Of a stretch of DNA of 64,000 bases, positions 60,800 to 64,000 are shown piece by piece. The stretch spans positions 372,001-436,000 of the forward strand of contig JAJSPD010000021.1 of the NCBI GenBank assembly GCA_021307315.1, in the 5' to 3' direction. Origin of the DNA: Bisporella sp. PMI_857. Taxonomy: Eukaryota; Ascomycota; Leotiomycetes; Helotiales; Helotiaceae. The notes beneath the pieces are model-generated. The model searched no databases. It had not been told where the DNA came from and saw nothing but the letters and a program-made list of their open reading frames with translations. The translations under genes were made by a program, and so were the position numbers. The first letter of the stretch is position 1. Every line of letters starts with the position of its first letter.

Positions 60800-62672
60800 C
60801 TAACATATCCTAACACCACAGATATCCACGGTCCTGCCCTCCACGATCGCTCGCCTTCCAAAATACTCTCTAGCTATCTCCTCGATGAACTGATGATCCG
60901 CCGCACTCCACACATCCAGTCCCATGCGCTCCATATCCGCACTACTAACATACACGCTTGGTCCCCTATCCTCCTCTCCTTCACCCAACAAATCTCCATC
61001 TTCCCGCTCATCGTCCGAGTCCGTCACATCGACAATATCACTTAGTGTCGTCAATATCTGAGATGTAAGACGGTGGAAGTATGCGATGATTGCCATCTCT
61101 TGCGTTGCTGTGCCTTCTGTTCTTGGGGCTGCCAAATAAGGTGTCCGAGGTGTTTTGGGTGTTACGGGGGTTGAGGGGGTTAACGAAAGGCCTGAAAGCA
61201 AGGCGGCATCGGCGTCAGCTTCGTCTTCGGACTGTAAGCGTTGTTCGCCAGCTGAAGCCCACCACATGAAGCCTGAGTAAGCGAGGGCGGACCAGGAGAC
61301 TGGTTCGATGATGTGGTCCGTGTCCGGAATGTCGAGCATTGGGTCATCACGGTGCGCGTGAGAGCTTGTTGCTCGTGGGGTATCTGGTTCCAGAGTTTCG
61401 GAACGAGTGTTATTTGGGCTGGCAGGAGGAGATTTGTGATGGGAGAGACCCCATCTTAAGGCTTTGTAGCGGCGAAGATCACGTTGCGTGGCACGCAACT
61501 CAACGCCTTGAGGAGATTCGACTTTCGGCCACACCTTTTGCGTGGCATCTTGGGTGTATGCAGGAGGCATGGTAATGAGGACGTCATAAAGTTTAGACTT
61601 CATAGCAAGAATGCTGTCGGTTGTGCATGCTATCCAGCCATGACCTGCTTCGTCTCTAGTTTCGGGCTCTGAATCCGGAGTTGAAACTGCCTTCGAGGCC
61701 CGGAGATCTTCTTCTAAAAGGGGAATATCGTGCACACCTATTGAGAATAGAGGGCGGAGTCTCTGGGGAGGGGCGTCTGATGCTAACAAGTCGCTGACTG
61801 CTAGTGGTATGTTTGAGAGTACTGAGAGATCATATACTACACCGTTGTTAATCGTCACTCATAAGCCTAACGTCATGACATACCAAAATTACATGTCTGC
61901 TCAACTGGCGCATGTGCCGTAATGAGAATACGTTTTCGCAACAGCGCCGCGCGATGTATAGGGAATATAAGAGGCCCGAAGATTTCCAGCAAGCTTAACA
62001 AACTCCAAGCTGGATGATAAGCAGAGAGATTATGTCCAGGAGCCAACAAGGCTGCTCCATCCGAAGCCGACCGATTCCTACCATGACCTTTTGCCTTTCC
62101 AAGTGTCCTCAACTTGTATATACTCCCCGGAATATCCAACAAGGAATCTCCAGCTTCCACATTAGATGACGTATCTTGGCCCTTATGCTTCTCCCAAAAT
62201 TCCTCCAAAACTTTCGTCTTCGAGGCATCGCCAATAAGCTCACTAATCCTGTCAGCACTTCTATCCTTACAATTAAATACCAATGAACTCACATTGCAAT
62301 CCCCTTTAACGCCTCCGCATGTTTCCAGCCCCTTCCAAGACGTCCATAACTCAACGGCACTAACACACCAACAGCGCCCATCCGCGCATTCCTCTGCTCC
62401 TCCTCCGCCTCCGCACTCACGAACGCGCTCAGACCCGCATACTCCCCATGCACAAAATACACCAGATCCTCTTTCACCGTATGCAGTCCGCTAGGCAAGG
62501 ACTTATATTCAACGACGCCGTCAAGGGTGATGCCGGCGAGGGAGCGTTTCCATGTGACAGTGTAGCCGGCTTTGATGTCGAAGTGGATGAGGAAGAGCGC
62601 GGAGATGGGAGGGAGATCGGCGGGCGAGAGGTCTAAATTGATCGGCCCTTGGCCTCGTCGGACAGCGGCCAT
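60800..62672 (-). CDS. LCHN/DENND11-type DENN protein (DUF4484)
   Basis: DENN-domain proteins are usually exchange factors or regulators for Rab GTPases in membrane traffic; this branch is poorly characterised. Exons on the minus strand 62672-62293, 62242-61884 and 61836-60800 give 591 residues. The N-terminus has PPISALFLIHFDIKAGYTVT and VVEYKSLPSGLHTV with DLVYFVHGEYAGLSAF, then MGAVGVLVPLSYGRLGRGW: the longin/uDENN part. The middle exon has the cDENN core with HPAWSLLSLLEIFGPLIFPI, AALLRKRILITAHAPVE. The last exon reads YDLSVLSNIPLAVSDLL, LFSIGVHDIPLL, and a DUF4484-type end with an acidic DSDDEREDGD loop and a GVRIC terminus. For the second intron the acceptor GTGTAG at 61837 restores CNFVYDLSVLSN; using other AGs breaks the frame. 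The ATG at 62672 is the first in-frame Met. Confidence 0.88.
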
Positions 62673-63446
62673 TGTGCGTAGGATGCGAGGGACATTGGAC
62701 GTCAAGGCAAGGAGATCTGACAGGTTGCCTGGACCGGCTGTCAAGGTGTCGTGTTGGAACGGAACGGGTGTGGCATGTGGGGTTCATGGCGCCAAGAATT
62801 TAGTCAAGAGTTCAGTCAACATGTTGCAGGTATCAGATAATAGGTATTCTTCTATATATAAATGCCAGGCTTCTACAGTAGACAGTCAAAAATGGTTCTC
62901 AGACTAAAATTGGAACATGAATTTGAATACACTTAATCTGATGCACATATATTGTAAGGCTACGATAACCCTTTGACAATCCTCTGTGTGCTTGAAATGG
63001 CCCTCTTCTACATGACCGAAAGATATAATGAGAAATTACTTTGGGAAATGCGATTCGACACTATGACAGGGTATTCCAAAGTCATGACCTCCTTTACGCA
63101 ATCTGATAACCAGTCCATGTCATACATTTGTCAGTCTCTAACGATCCTCTCGAGCCTCCTAGCCCAATTCTTCCTACAATTAATCGCCACAAAGTTCAAC
63201 CTGCTCTACCTCGCCTTGCTTATCTTGATTATCTTCCAGAATATCGCCATTAAAATGGCCAGGCTCACCATATCACACTGGCTGAAAGTCCTCGTCCGCC
63301 TTGGTCTAATTCTCATTTCAGAGTTGGTCATCCCAAGTCCTAAACTCATCATCAGGGTAATAATCCATCGTCGATAGAGTAAGGCTGTCTTCACAGTAAT
63401 CCTCCATTCCTCTGAGGACCTTTCCTCCCCTTAAAATAATGCTTTG
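62673..63446. other. Promoter side and unassigned hydrophobic open frame
   Basis: Upstream region of the DENN-type gene. From about 62973 to 63377 the plus strand is open and very hydrophobic (for example QFFLQLIATKFNLLYLALLI), but it has no motif I know and AT-rich sequence easily produces such frames. I leave it uncalled; it may be part of the transposon debris that follows. Confidence 0.35.
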
Positions 63447-63730
63447 TCAAAAAACAACTTCGAGCCACCGTTTGTGACTCTCGATAATGTTCTCTTCGCT
63501 ATGAACTTTATATTGGCCCAATTCGAAGCAGGAAACAAGGCATATAAGAACGAGCTTATAATGGCACGGATGTATAACTCCGGCTGGGGGAAATTGGACA
63601 GCTTTACCGACTAATCGCCAGTCTATGTTGCCGCGATTGTTCTTCAATTTTCACATAAATGGAATACATTCAAGAGAATTGGAACAAGGAGTGGGTTGAA
63701 TCTTCAAAGAAGCTGATGGAGACGCTTTAA
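63447..63730 (+). mobile_element. hAT transposase C-terminal relic
   Basis: The plus strand reads FEPPFVTLDNVLFAMNF, then an Arg/Lys-containing helix, WGKLDSFTD, a TAA stop at 63612-63614, and directly after it in the same frame SPVYVAAIVLQFSHKW. One base of slippage later a second frame gives ENWNKEWVESSKKLMETL and a stop. The series W-KLD-TD-SP-Y-AA-L-KW-W-W matches the region just before the hAT dimerisation domain of fungal hAT transposases. One nonsense codon and one frameshift show it is dead. Upstream catalytic parts and TIRs are not recognisable, and any dimerisation domain would lie beyond 63730, where I see none. Confidence 0.65.
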
Positions 63731-64000
63731 GGTGAATGCAAACCTGTCGAGCTACCTGTTCCCCAGCTTCAAACACTATCGATACTAACGAATGAATTAT
63801 CGAACTGAAGGAATAAGCATCCACATCCAATACTTCTTACAGACGAATAGGAACGTTTATTGCAACTCCGGACGGTTTTGCGGTTTCACAAGTACACTTG
63901 CTTGGTAGTTAGAGGACACATAATAAAAGAGCTTTACTCAGCTCGTGCAAAATGGCTGTAGACATACTATCACTTCCTGCAACGTCAGCCGAACCCGAAA
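63731..64000. other. Right-edge non-coding sequence
   Basis: Under 300 bases to the window end; nothing recognisable. Confidence 0.4.

Noticed and set aside
62973..63377. Hydrophobic 134-residue open frame near the right edge
   Set aside because: Could be a membrane-protein fragment, but no family motif is visible and AT-rich sequence inflates hydrophobic codons; left uncalled.
1..64000. CRISPR arrays, rRNA genes, riboswitches, bacterial operons
   Set aside because: None is expected in fungal nuclear DNA and none was seen.

Overview
The window reads as nuclear DNA of a filamentous ascomycete (Pezizomycotina). Genes are split by short introns of about 45-150 nt with CTAAC/CTGAC/CTAAT branch sites. 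The recognisable proteins (Utp10, Rdh54, Sec63, NRDE2, a TRA2-type SR protein, Ap4A phosphorylase, a GtaA-like secreted protein) are fungal in type. A helotialean (Leotiomycetes) host is my guess from the style of the proteins; it is not proven. I ran no searches. Exon joins were chosen by reading frame, splice signals and recalled family motifs.

Layout. 0-14.2 kb: a long non-coding left edge, a leucine-rich-repeat protein (minus strand), about 5 kb without a gene, a five-exon secreted GtaA-like protein and a TRA2-like splicing regulator. 14.2-37.5 kb: an AT-rich, gene-poor accessory stretch. It holds a scrambled unknown coding relic, an ankyrin gene whose 5' end is unresolved, two decayed secreted-protein genes, a 483-bp terminal-inverted-repeat element, a sugar transporter broken by one nonsense codon and one frameshift, and a truncated gene with a trypsin-like start that is interrupted by a second, 362-bp TIR element. 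Intact genes there are an amidase, a short-chain dehydrogenase and a two-TM SLATT-type protein. 37.5-62.7 kb: a conserved block with Ap4A phosphorylase, a Myb/SANT-like protein, a small membrane protein, NRDE2 and UTP10 (divergent), RDH54, SEC63 and a DENN/LCHN-type protein. 62.7-64 kb: a gene-free right edge with the C-terminal relic of a hAT transposase.

How the genes fit together. The conserved block is nuclear RNA and DNA housekeeping (rRNA processing, NRDE2 RNA surveillance, recombination) plus ER protein import. The accessory stretch looks like a tolerated zone for transposon insertion and gene decay. Several genes appear to use GC-AG introns with a GCAAGT donor; these matter for annotation because GT-only gene models break the proteins.
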